From JBCCFK01 sp965262315 (lineage in GTDB: Bacteria > Actinomycetota > Acidimicrobiia > Acidimicrobiales > UBA8592), in the NCBI GenBank assembly GCA_965262315.1, contig CBDHFJ010000021.1:1-10771 (forward strand): a stretch of DNA of 10,771 nt. The letters are read 5' to 3'. The translations under genes were made by a program, and so were the position numbers. The notes below the pieces were generated by a model. It ran no database searches, was not told the DNA's origin, and worked only from the letters and a program-made list of their open reading frames with translations. Positions within the stretch are counted from its first letter, which is position 1. Each line of letters starts with the position of its first letter. Of the stretch, positions 1-6,369 are shown in pieces.

Positions 1-339
1 ACTCGACACCAGCCGGATCATCTCCAGGCCGTCGATCCGCGAGCACAGCTCCTCGGCCATCTCGATCTCGCGCAACGTCGGTGCCCCATAGGACGTGCCG
101 TCACCTGCCGCCTGTTGGATGGCGTCGATCACCGCGTGATGGGCATGCCCGAGGATGCCGGGTCCGTAGCTCATCACGTAGTCGATGTAGCGCTTGCCCT
201 CGACGTCCCAGACGTACGGCCCCTCGGCGGATGCCACGAAGTAGGGGGTTCCCCCGACCGACCGGAACGAGCGAACGGGAGAGTTGACCCCACCCGGCAT
301 CACCTGCTTGGCGCGTTCGAAGAGCTCGGCGTTGTCCAC
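1..339 (-). CDS. hemL: Glutamate-1-semialdehyde 2,1-aminomutase, N-terminal part (runs off left edge)
   Basis: This is the first 113 codons of a PLP-dependent aminomutase that converts glutamate-1-semialdehyde to 5-aminolevulinate, the second step after HemA in the C5 route to tetrapyrroles. Family hallmarks are visible: VMPGGVNSPVRSF at residues 13-25, then YIDYVMSYGP at 51-60, GHAHHAVIDA at 64-73 and GTSYGAPTLREIEMAEEL at about 81-98. The catalytic lysine lies beyond the window edge. The start is GTG at 339; it has an AAAGGA Shine-Dalgarno five bases upstream, and the encoded start matches the usual HemL N-terminus just before the MPGG motif. The frame stays open to base 1. It lies 119 bases downstream of the broken tetR-type gene, in the same direction as the hem operon, so it may be read from that operon or from its own promoter. 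Confidence 0.95.
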   Translation of the reverse strand, partial: MDNAELFERAKQVMPGGVNSPVRSFRSVGGTPYFVASAEGPYVWDVEGKRYIDYVMSYGPGILGHAHHAVIDAIQQAAGDGTSYGAPTLREIEMAEELCSRIDGLEMIRLVSS

Positions 340-344
340 GCTGT

Positions 345-350
345 TCCTTT
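345..350 (-). promoter_or_regulatory. Shine-Dalgarno site of hemL
   Basis: On the minus strand AAAGGA is followed by five bases and then the GTG at 339. This decides the GTG start, since no ATG lies near the expected N-terminus. Confidence 0.6.
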
Positions 351-396
351 CGGGATGCCGCGAGTCGCTCGGCGCGCTCGTGGGCGAGGGAGCGGG

Positions 397-411
397 CGAC
401 CCGCTGGGTCG
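397..411 (-). other. Short stem-loop upstream of hemL
   Basis: CGACCC, a three-base loop GCT and GGGTCG form a perfect 6-bp stem in the 119-base gap between the tetR-type gene and hemL. No U-tract follows it on either strand. It could be a weak terminator of the upstream transcript, a leader structure of hemL, or chance in GC-rich DNA. Confidence 0.25.
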
Positions 412-425
412 GCCCTCACGGCGCG

Positions 426-431
426 AGTGTA
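426..431 (-). promoter_or_regulatory. Possible -10 element for hemL
   Basis: TACACT on the minus strand fits the actinobacterial TANNNT -10 consensus and lies in the only non-coding stretch ahead of hemL. No convincing -35 hexamer is present 16-18 bases upstream, so the call rests on the -10 alone. The rest of this gap (340-458) shows nothing else recognisable apart from the stem-loop at 397-411. Confidence 0.22.
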
Positions 432-458
432 CGGGGCGGTGATCCGGTTGGGCGTGGG

Positions 459-1117
459 TCAGCCGGCGGGCTCGACCTGCGGGACCATGCCCGCCGCGAG
501 CATCGACTCCGCCAGCTGGGCCATGGCAGCGATGCTGGTGAACATCCTGTCGGTGCCCGCCCGCTCGGGGTCGAGCTGGCCCAACAGCTCGATGCCCAGG
601 AACAGTGCCGAGATCCCCATCGCGATCTCGCTGCGCGGGATCGCTCCGGCCAGGGGGTGGGTGCCCAGCGGCTGGCCTCGATGGCCCGCTGCACGACCTC
701 TTCGATCAGGACGTTCCAGTCCGAGATGTAGTCGAACATCGCCGGGCCCATCTCGGCGTCGCGGCTGGCGCCGGCGAAGGCCTGCGCGAGGACGGTGATC
801 TCACCGGACTCGCGGTCGTTCTCGTAGAGCTCGCGGGCAACGCCGATGAGCTCGGTCAGGTTGTCGACGGCCATGAGCGGCTCGCGGTACCGCTCGAGGC
901 GCCGCCGCGACAGCTCACCGACGGCGGCGACGATGGCATCGTCGACACTCCCGAAGTGATAGAAGATCAGCGCCTGGTTGAAGTCGCCGGCACGAGCGAT
1001 GGCGCGGGCGCTGGCCCCGACGATGCCTTCCTCCTGCAGTGTCTGGAGTGTGGCCTCGACGATCTTGGCCTTGGTCTCCTCGCCACTGGAGGAGGAGCGT
1101 CGTTTCGCTTTCGCCAT
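459..1117 (-). pseudogene. TetR-family transcriptional regulator, frameshifted in its ligand-binding domain
   Basis: The N-terminal half reads as a TetR-type DNA-binding domain: helices around residues 14-60 with ARAIARAG followed by FNQALIFYHFGSVDDAIVAAV, the typical recognition helix and 'YYHF' region. After about residue 155 the open frame turns into Arg/Ser/Trp-rich sequence typical of an off-frame reading and ends at 416. A different frame continues as a normal C-terminal domain (IAMGISALFLGIELLGQLD, then MFTSIAAMAQLAESMLAAG) and stops at 459. Adding one G to the run of five at 653-657 joins the two into a smooth 219-residue protein, a usual TetR length. The start is ATG at 1117, chosen over a TTG six codons upstream because a perfect AGGAGG lies five bases before it. 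It sits between cobA-hemD and hemL, so it may act on tetrapyrrole genes. Whether the gene is broken in the cell or the slip is a sequencing error cannot be told from the sequence. Confidence 0.82.
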
Positions 1118-1122
1118 CGACC

Positions 1123-1128
1123 CCTCCT
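1123..1128 (-). promoter_or_regulatory. Strong Shine-Dalgarno of the TetR-family gene
   Basis: A full AGGAGG, part of a longer GAGAGGAGGGG purine run, lies five bases before the ATG at 1117. It decides that start over the upstream TTG at 1135, whose codons overlap this site. Confidence 0.75.
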
Positions 1129-1174
1129 CTCGCAACGTCCCTGGGGTGACCGCAGGACGATTGTGCCACGTCGC

Positions 1175-1186
1175 GCGGCGCGCCGC
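1175..1186. other. 12-bp perfect palindrome between cobA-hemD and the tetR-type gene
   Basis: GCGGCGCGCCGC is a perfect inverted repeat in the 85-base gap ahead of the tetR-type gene (1118-1202). Its position would suit an autoregulatory operator, or a structure just after the cobA-hemD stop. It is all G and C, so chance occurrence is quite possible. Confidence 0.25.
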
Positions 1187-1202
1187 CCGGGTCGAGTGAC
1201 GA

Positions 1203-2651
1203 TCAGGAGAAGTGCTCCTCGAGGGCGGCGACGAGGCCGCGAATCGTGTGTTCGCTGGCTTCCACGGCCACCTCGAGACCCAACTCCCGCGCGGTCGCCG
1301 CGGTCACGGGCCCGATGCATGCAACGGTGGCCGGGACGGCGCCGGGCCCGGCCAGGTCGACGAAGTGGCGCACGGTGGACGAGGACGTGAAGGTGACGAC
1401 ATCGGCCTCGGCGATCTGCGCGGCGGCGTCGGGGGCCAGCGCAGCGGGGACCGTCCGGTAGACGGGCACGACGTCGACGGCCCAGCCTGCGGCTCGCAGC
1501 CCGTCGGGCAGGACGTCGCGGGCCTCGGCCGCACGGGCGAGCAGGACCCGCCCCCGGCCGTCGGGTGACGGGAACGTCTCGAGCAGACCCTCGGCCACGT
1601 AGCGGTCCGGGACGAGGTCGGCGGCGAGGTTGCGTTCGGCCAGCACCCGAGCCGTGCCGGGTCCGATGGCGGCGATACGAACACCACCGAGTGCGCGCGC
1701 ATCACGCAGCCGATCGCAGAACCGTGCCGCGCCATTGGGGCTGGTGAACACCACCCACTCGTAGGCCGACAACCCGCCGACGGCGTCGAGCATCGGTGCC
1801 TCGTCGTCCGGGGCGACGATGGCGATCGTGGGCACCTCGACCGGGGCCGCGCCTCGACGGCGGAGCAGATGGGTGAGCTCCGAAGCCTGCTCGCGGGTGC
1901 GGGTGACGATCACCCGCTTCCCGAACAGCGGGAGGTGCTCGAACCAGCCGACATCGACCGCCGCGACCTCGCCGACGACGATGGTGGCGGGCGAGCGGAG
2001 CGCGTGGTCCCCGAGGGTCGCCACCGTGGCCCGAACCGTCTCCTGCTCGGGGCGCGTCCCCCACCGGACTGCGGCGGCCGGCGTGTCGGGGGCGAGACCG
2101 CCGGCGATGAGCGCCTCGGAGATCGCCGGCCACCGACCGACGCCCATGAGGATCACGATGGTGCCTCCCAGGCGCGCGACCGTGGGCCAGTCGATCGAGG
2201 CGTCCTTGGTCGGGTCCTCGTGGCCGGTGATGACCGTGAACGACGTGCTCGAGTATCGGAGGGTGACCGGGATGCCGGCTGCCGCGGGCGCCGCGATGGC
2301 GGACGTGATGCCGGGCACCACCTCGATCGGGACACCGGCCTCGAGCAGACCTCGCGCCTCCTCGCCGCCGCGGGCGAAGACGAACGGATCGCCGCCCTTG
2401 AGGCGCACCACCTCCCGGCCCGCCAGCCCGTGCTCGATCAACAGCGCGGTGATCTCGTCCTGGGGCACCGACGGGCCGTCGGGCCGCTTGGCCACACTGA
2501 TTCGCAGCGCGTCCGCCGGGGCGAGGTCGAGCAGGTCGGGACCGGACAGCCGGTCGTAGACGACCACGTCGGCGCTGCGCAGCACCTCGGCTCCACGCAC
2601 GGTCAACAACCCGGGATCACCGGGGCCGGCCCCCACCAGATAGACGGTCAC
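1203..2651 (-). CDS. cobA-hemD: Fused uroporphyrinogen-III C-methyltransferase / uroporphyrinogen-III synthase
   Basis: This 482-residue two-domain enzyme works at the uroporphyrinogen III branch point. Residues 1 to about 240 form the SAM-dependent methyltransferase (SUMT) that makes precorrin-2: VGAGPGDPGLLT at 6-17, VVRLKGGDPFVFARGGEE at 81-98, VPGITSA at 112-118 and ITGHE at 141-145. Residues from about 243 to the end form HemD, which closes hydroxymethylbilane to uroporphyrinogen III: LFGKRVIVTRTREQA, then FTSPNGAARF, AIGPGTA and TFTSSSTVRHFVD. The order SUMT then HemD is a known actinobacterial fusion. The start is GTG at 2651; an in-frame TAG four codons upstream rules out extension, and VGAGPGDP starting at residue 6 fits the family. 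No Shine-Dalgarno is visible, and a TAGCCT element six bases upstream suggests an internal leaderless promoter. The gap to hemC is 73 bases, wider than the other gaps around hemA. Confidence 0.95.
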   Translation of the reverse strand: MTVYLVGAGPGDPGLLTVRGAEVLRSADVVVYDRLSGPDLLDLAPADALRISVAKRPDGPSVPQDEITALLIEHGLAGREVVRLKGGDPFVFARGGEEARGLLEAGVPIEVVPGITSAIAAPAAAGIPVTLRYSSTSFTVITGHEDPTKDASIDWPTVARLGGTIVILMGVGRWPAISEALIAGGLAPDTPAAAVRWGTRPEQETVRATVATLGDHALRSPATIVVGEVAAVDVGWFEHLPLFGKRVIVTRTREQASELTHLLRRRGAAPVEVPTIAIVAPDDEAPMLDAVGGLSAYEWVVFTSPNGAARFCDRLRDARALGGVRIAAIGPGTARVLAERNLAADLVPDRYVAEGLLETFPSPDGRGRVLLARAAEARDVLPDGLRAAGWAVDVVPVYRTVPAALAPDAAAQIAEADVVTFTSSSTVRHFVDLAGPGAVPATVACIGPVTAATARELGLEVAVEASEHTIRGLVAALEEHFS

Positions 2652-2657
2652 GAACCG

Positions 2658-2663
2658 AGGCTA
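2658..2663 (-). promoter_or_regulatory. Candidate -10 of an internal, leaderless promoter for cobA-hemD
   Basis: TAGCCT on the minus strand is followed by six bases and then the GTG start, the same geometry as at rex. The predicted transcription start falls on the start codon, which agrees with the missing Shine-Dalgarno. The best -35 at 17 bp is TTCGGA, a poor match, so the promoter is tentative. The TAG also serves as an in-frame stop upstream of the gene. Confidence 0.4.
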
Positions 2664-2724
2664 GTGGCCGCTCGTCTGCCTCCGAACCGCCCGGCCCAGC
2701 GCCGCCCGCGAACCCGTCGCGGTG

Positions 2725-3612
2725 CTACGGGTCGCGCCCCAGGAGTGCGAGACCGCCGGTGTCGAGCAGGGTACGGGCGGCGGTCCGACCGAGGAACGCT
2801 GGGTCGGCGCCCGTCCGATCGTCCGCCAGGACGGTCGAGCCGTCGAGCGCGGCCAACATCGAGCGCAACCGGATCCCATCGTCGTCGGCGACGGCGTAGG
2901 CCCCGGCCGGGAGGTCGCAGTCGCCGCCGAGCTCGGCGAGGAAGGCCCGCTCGGCATCGGTGAGCAGTCGGGTCGCCGCGTCCTCGATCGCCCCCACGGT
3001 GCGGACGACCTCGGAGTCGTCGGAACGGCACTCGATGGCGAGGGCGCCCTGGCCGACCTGAGGCAGCATGATCTCGACCGGCAACCGCTCCACGACGGCG
3101 GGCTGTTCACCCAGACGGTCCAACGCGGCGGCGGCCATGACGATGGCGTCGAACCCAGCCGCCTTCTCGAGGCGGGTGGCGATGTTGCCGCGCAACTCGG
3201 CGAACCGGAGATCGGGTCTGGCGGCGGCGAGCTGGGCTCGTCGCCGGACCGAGCCGCTCGCCACGGTGGCCCCCTCGATCAGGTCGCCGAGCGTGGACCC
3301 GACCAGGACGTCGCGGGCATCGGCTCGAGCCGGCACCGCAGCGAGCACCAAGCCGTCGGGCGTGCCGCTCGGCAGATCCTTCATCGAGTGCACCGCGATG
3401 TCCGCCCGACCGTCGAGCACGGCGGCCTGGACCTCCTTGACGAACACACCCTTACCGCCCATCTGGTGGAGCGGCACGTCCGTACGGCGGTCGCCCACCG
3501 TGGAGACCACCACCGCTTCCACCTCCACGCCAGCGGGCGCCAGCAGCGCAGCGACGTGACGTGTCTGCCACAGCGCCAGGGCACTCCCCCGGGTGGCGGC
3601 GCGGATTCGCAC
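2725..3612 (-). CDS. hemC: Hydroxymethylbilane synthase (porphobilinogen deaminase)
   Basis: The enzyme polymerises four porphobilinogen molecules into hydroxymethylbilane in the cytoplasm. The 295-residue length is slightly under the usual 300-320. Visible family motifs are RAATRGSALALWQT at 4-17, MGGKGVFVKEVQ at 51-62, HSMKDLP at 75-81 with the catalytic Asp79, RGNIATRL at 141-148 and LPQVGQGALAIECR at 183-196. Cys232 in GGDCDLPAGAYA is the dipyrromethane cofactor attachment site. Residues 118-128 read VASGSVRRRAQ where many homologues have GTSSLRRQAQ, a mild divergence that keeps the arginines. The start is GTG at 3612, 11 bases after the hemA stop, with only a weak purine tract before it, so translation is probably coupled to hemA. 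The protein ends with a short C-terminal domain without an extra extension. Confidence 0.96.
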   Translation of the reverse strand: MRIRAATRGSALALWQTRHVAALLAPAGVEVEAVVVSTVGDRRTDVPLHQMGGKGVFVKEVQAAVLDGRADIAVHSMKDLPSGTPDGLVLAAVPARADARDVLVGSTLGDLIEGATVASGSVRRRAQLAAARPDLRFAELRGNIATRLEKAAGFDAIVMAAAALDRLGEQPAVVERLPVEIMLPQVGQGALAIECRSDDSEVVRTVGAIEDAATRLLTDAERAFLAELGGDCDLPAGAYAVADDDGIRLRSMLAALDGSTVLADDRTGADPAFLGRTAARTLLDTGGLALLGRDP

Positions 3613-3623
3613 TCGGGACGGAC

Positions 3624-4886
3624 TCAGAGGTCGAAGAGGTCGCGCAGGGCCTCGGCGAGGCGATCGCCACGAGGCGATCCTGCGGCATCGTTCAACCGCA
3701 CCGACGGCTCGTGGAGGAGCTTGCCGAGCATGCCCTTGGTGATGGCCTCGACCAGCTCTCGCTGATCGTCGTCCAGGTCGGCGAGACGAGCGGCGTAGCG
3801 CTCGAGCTCGTTCTGACGAATCGCCTCGGCGCTGCTCCGGAAGCCCGCCACCAACGGTGCCACCTGACGAGCGGACTGCGTGTCGAGGAACCGGTGCAAC
3901 TCGTCGCCGATCACCCGGCGGGCCGCGGCCAGCTCGGCCTCGCGTTCACGGCGACCCTCCTGCGCGAACGCACGCAGGTCCTGCATGTCGAGCAGCGTGA
4001 CGCCGGCGATGTCGGCGACCGCGGGATCGACGTCGCGGGGAACCGCGATGTCGACGATCAGCAGCGGGCGACCCTGGCGGCGCACCATGACCTCGGCCAG
4101 CTCGGCCTGGTCCACCATGAGCGACTGGGCTCCGGTGGAGGTCAGCAAGACGTCGACCTCGTCGAGCACCGACGCCAGCCCGTCGAGCGACACCGCACTC
4201 CCATTGTCGAACGCCGAGGCCAGCTCGGCCGCCCGGTCGACGCTGCGGTTGGCGAACACGATGCGATCGAGATCGGCCTCAGCCAGCATGGCGGCCATGC
4301 CGCGGCCCATGTCGCCCGCGCCGAGCACGAGGACGCTGCGACCCGCGAGCCCACCGAGGTGATCGCTGGCCATGGCGACGGCGGCGTGGGCGACCGAGGT
4401 GATGTTGCGGGAGATTCCGGTCTCGGTCCGGACCCGCTTGCCGACCTCCAACGCGTGCCGGAACACGGCGTTGAGGGTGGTGGAGGCCGAACCCTCGACG
4501 CGAGCGGTCTCCCAGGCGGTCTTGACCTGTCCCTGGATCTCACCCTCGCCCAACACTGCGGAGTCGAGCCCGGCGACGACCGAGAAGAGGTGACGGACCG
4601 CCTCGTCGTCGTAGCTGGCGTAGACGTGGTCGGCGAAGTCCTCGGGGGCGAGCTGTGCCGCTTCGCCCAGGAAGTCGCGGACGTCCTGATAGGCGCCGTG
4701 GAACTTCTCGGCGTAGACGTAGACCTCGGTCCGGTTGCACGTGGAGAGCACCACGGCCTCGCTCACGTGGCGACGACCGAGGAGGTCAGCCAACGCCTTG
4801 GGAAGGCGGTCGCCGGAAACCGTCAACCGCTCGAACTGATCGAGCGGCATGGTGCGGTTGTTCACTCCGATGACGACGACAGACAC
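3624..4886 (-). CDS. hemA: Glutamyl-tRNA reductase
   Basis: This NADPH-dependent reductase converts glutamyl-tRNA(Glu) to glutamate-1-semialdehyde, the committed and usually rate-limiting step of the C5 tetrapyrrole route. The 420-residue protein shows the three expected parts. The catalytic domain has the nucleophile Cys50 in VVLSTCNRTEVYVY and GEGEIQGQVKTAW at about 113-125. The nucleotide-binding domain has VLVLGAGDMGRGMA at about 185-198, then VFANRS and VDIAVPRDVDP. A C-terminal helical dimerisation domain follows, with KGMLGKLLHEP near the end. The start is GTG at 4886, and the encoded start VVVIGVNNRT matches the family N-terminus. It overlaps the end of the precorrin-2 dehydrogenase gene by 25 bases, a sign of translational coupling within the rex operon. 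Confidence 0.96.
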   Translation of the reverse strand: MSVVVIGVNNRTMPLDQFERLTVSGDRLPKALADLLGRRHVSEAVVLSTCNRTEVYVYAEKFHGAYQDVRDFLGEAAQLAPEDFADHVYASYDDEAVRHLFSVVAGLDSAVLGEGEIQGQVKTAWETARVEGSASTTLNAVFRHALEVGKRVRTETGISRNITSVAHAAVAMASDHLGGLAGRSVLVLGAGDMGRGMAAMLAEADLDRIVFANRSVDRAAELASAFDNGSAVSLDGLASVLDEVDVLLTSTGAQSLMVDQAELAEVMVRRQGRPLLIVDIAVPRDVDPAVADIAGVTLLDMQDLRAFAQEGRREREAELAAARRVIGDELHRFLDTQSARQVAPLVAGFRSSAEAIRQNELERYAARLADLDDDQRELVEAITKGMLGKLLHEPSVRLNDAAGSPRGDRLAEALRDLFDL

Positions 4887-5500
4887 GCCTGCAGGCGCTC
4901 CTTGGCTTCGGCGACGCGGCCCTCTCGGACCAGATCAAGGATCCCTGAGTCGAGGGCATCCTGCCAAGCCAAACCCTCGGTCGACCGACCTGCTGCTCGC
5001 AGCGTCTCCCGGGCTTCGGCGAGGACACCCAACAGTATCTCGTATTCCGGCCCCAACTCCGCCTCGAACCGGCGACGGAACCACGTGGCCAACGCGGGGC
5101 TCCTGCCCTGGGTGGACGCCGTGACCAGGATCGGGCCGCGACGCACCCGAGACGGCAGGGTGAAGTCGCAGTTCGCCGGGTCGTCAGCACTGTTCACCAG
5201 GACCCCGGCCCGGCGGCCGTCCTCGAGGATCCCGCGGTTGACGGCGCCGTCGCCGGTGGCCGCGATGCAGATGCGCGCACCGTCGAGATCTTCGACCCGG
5301 TAGGCGCGCTCGGCGATGGAAACGCGATCCGCCAGCGCCCGGACCGGTTCGAACACCTCCAACGCCACCACGTCGACCACGGCGTCGCAGTCGAGCAGAC
5401 CGCCGATCTTCTGGGCTGCGACCTCGCCACCACCGACCACCAGACATCGCCACCCGGCGATGCGCAGGTTCATCGGATAGAGCGGCTCGTCGAGAGGCAT
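4862..5500 (-). CDS. Precorrin-2 dehydrogenase (CysG N-terminal / Met8-like), siroheme branch
   Basis: This 212-residue protein oxidises precorrin-2 to sirohydrochlorin with NAD+, and in some homologues also inserts iron to give siroheme. The N-terminus opens with LYPMNLRIAGWRCLVVGGGEVAAQKI, a Rossmann fold with GGGEVA at about residues 23-28. The active-site region is VNSADDPANCDF at 102-113, where Asp106 or Asp107 would match the catalytic Asp of CysG. ASTQGRSPALA at 128-138 is the conserved Ser/Gly segment. The SUMT domain that CysG carries at its C-terminus is absent here and is instead fused to HemD downstream. The ATG at 5500 has GAGG about eight bases upstream; a second ATG at codon 10 is possible. 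The gap to rex is 99 bases, with no promoter seen in it. Whether it also has ferrochelatase activity cannot be read from the sequence. Confidence 0.9.
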   Translation of the reverse strand: MPLDEPLYPMNLRIAGWRCLVVGGGEVAAQKIGGLLDCDAVVDVVALEVFEPVRALADRVSIAERAYRVEDLDGARICIAATGDGAVNRGILEDGRRAGVLVNSADDPANCDFTLPSRVRRGPILVTASTQGRSPALATWFRRRFEAELGPEYEILLGVLAEARETLRAAGRSTEGLAWQDALDSGILDLVREGRVAEAKERLQACLSSSSE

Positions 5501-5599
5501 CTCAGGACCTCGTCAGGACCGGGCGTCGTCGAGGCGCACGTGGGCGGGCGGGCACGGTGTCTCCGATCGGCGTCGACGAGGCTCGACTGAGCACGGGCG

Positions 5600-6277
5600 T
5601 CAAGACCGGTCACCGTCCGGGCGCAACTGCCCGCGCTGTTGGTAGAAGCTCAGCACCTGGAGCTCGAGGGTGAGATCGACCTTGCGCAGGGTCACCTCGG
5701 CAGGCACGGAGATCACGGTCGGGGCGAAGCTGAGAATCGCCCGCACCCCGGCACCGACGAGTGCGTCGGCCACACGCTGCGCCACGGCCGGCGGCGTCGA
5801 GATCACGCCGATGGCGACGTCGGCGTGGTGGGCGAGATCGTCGACGTGGGCGATCGCGATGCCACCGATCTCGGTGCCGATCTTCGCGGGGTCGACGTCG
5901 TAGAGCCCCGCCACGATGAATCCCCGCTCCCGGAACCCGCTGTGATTGGCCAGCGCCCGCCCGAGGTTGCCCATGCCCACGATCGCCACGGACGACTCGC
6001 TGGCCAGACCCAGGCGGCTCGTGATCTCGAAGCGGAGGTAGTCCACGTCGTAGCCGACACCGCGGGTGCCGTAGCTCCCCAGGTGCGACAGGTCCTTGCG
6101 AACCTTGGCCGCGTTCACGCCGGCCAGTTCCGCCAGGCGTTCGGACGAGACGGTCGGCTGGCCGTCGGTGGCCAGGTCGAGCAGGACCCGCAGGTACACC
6201 GGCAGCCGGTCCACGGTGGCGTCGGGGATCCGTCGGCTGCTCATCCCGTCACCGCTCGGACCGCTCGGACCGCTCAT
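5600..6277 (-). CDS. rex: Redox-sensing transcriptional repressor Rex
   Basis: Rex is a dimeric repressor that binds its operators when NADH/NAD+ is low and leaves them when NADH rises. The 225-residue protein has a winged-helix DNA-binding domain at about residues 18-70 (IPDATVDRLPVYLRVL, then AAKVRKDLSHLGSYGTRGVGY). A Rossmann NAD(H) domain follows, with VGMGNLGRAL at 100-109 supplying GxGxxG, and the C-terminal domain-swap helix LTLELQVLSFYQQ lies at 202-214. The start taken is ATG at 6277: a TAG lies in frame four codons upstream, and the promoter spacing puts the transcript start on this ATG. A second ATG at 6244 would remove the repeat-encoded SGPSGPSGDG leader. As the first gene of a hem operon it matches the rex-hemACD arrangement of Streptomyces coelicolor, with precorrin-2 dehydrogenase inserted. 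Confidence 0.96.
   Translation of the reverse strand: MSGPSGPSGDGMSSRRIPDATVDRLPVYLRVLLDLATDGQPTVSSERLAELAGVNAAKVRKDLSHLGSYGTRGVGYDVDYLRFEITSRLGLASESSVAIVGMGNLGRALANHSGFRERGFIVAGLYDVDPAKIGTEIGGIAIAHVDDLAHHADVAIGVISTPPAVAQRVADALVGAGVRAILSFAPTVISVPAEVTLRKVDLTLELQVLSFYQQRGQLRPDGDRS
6251..6277 (-). repeat. Three tandem 9-bp units at the 5' end of rex
   Basis: On the plus strand ACCGCTCGG occurs twice, followed by ACCGCTCAT, whose last three bases are the rex start codon in reverse. The repeats encode the leader SGPSGPSGD ahead of the conserved Rex fold. Slippage here would change the leader by three residues without breaking the frame. Confidence 0.7.
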
Positions 6278-6283
6278 ACCGCG

Positions 6284-6313
6284 AGCCTACGTCGCTTGTT
6301 CACGAATTCACAA
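6284..6313 (-). promoter_or_regulatory. rex promoter, probably leaderless
   Basis: On the minus strand TTGTGA (-35, four of six to TTGACA), an 18-base spacer and TAGGCT (-10, TANNNT) are followed by six bases and the ATG at 6277. The expected transcription start coincides with the start codon, and there is no Shine-Dalgarno, so a leaderless mRNA is likely. The Rex operator covers the -35 and most of the spacer, a position that would block RNA polymerase. Confidence 0.6.
6296..6313. promoter_or_regulatory. Rex operator (ROP) upstream of rex
   Basis: The minus-strand sequence TTGTGAATTCGTGAACAA matches 12 of the 14 fixed positions of the Rex consensus TTGTGAA-N4-TTCACAA; the left arm is perfect and the right arm differs at two inner bases. 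It is one of the few AT-rich spots in the window and lies 19-36 bases ahead of the rex start. Rex autoregulation through such a site is established in Streptomyces coelicolor, so control of rex and the downstream hem genes is the natural reading. Confidence 0.75.
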
Positions 6314-6369
6314 TCACGCTGGCGCGGCGAAAAACCGCTGCGCGTGACGCCGGACCGTCCCCCGGCACA

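Noticed and set aside
416..458. C-terminal end of the TetR-type frame as it reads without correction, stopping at 416
   Set aside because: The residues after the G run are Arg/Ser/Trp/Pro-rich and unlike a TetR ligand domain, whereas the neighbouring frame gives a normal helical domain that stops at 459.
4858..4865. TTGTTCAC, resembling half of a Rex operator
   Set aside because: Only one arm is present; it encodes the conserved VNN residues at the HemA start and lies inside two overlapping coding regions.
3561..5303. A 580-codon open frame on the plus strand
   Set aside because: It is antisense to hemA, part of hemC and precorrin-2 dehydrogenase, all of which have clear catalytic motifs. 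Its translation shows no family features.
5504..5596. A short minus-strand frame of about 30 codons between rex and precorrin-2 dehydrogenase, ending just before the latter's ATG
   Set aside because: Its product is Arg/Pro-rich without any structure or motif, there is no Shine-Dalgarno, and a frame of this length is expected by chance in GC-rich DNA.
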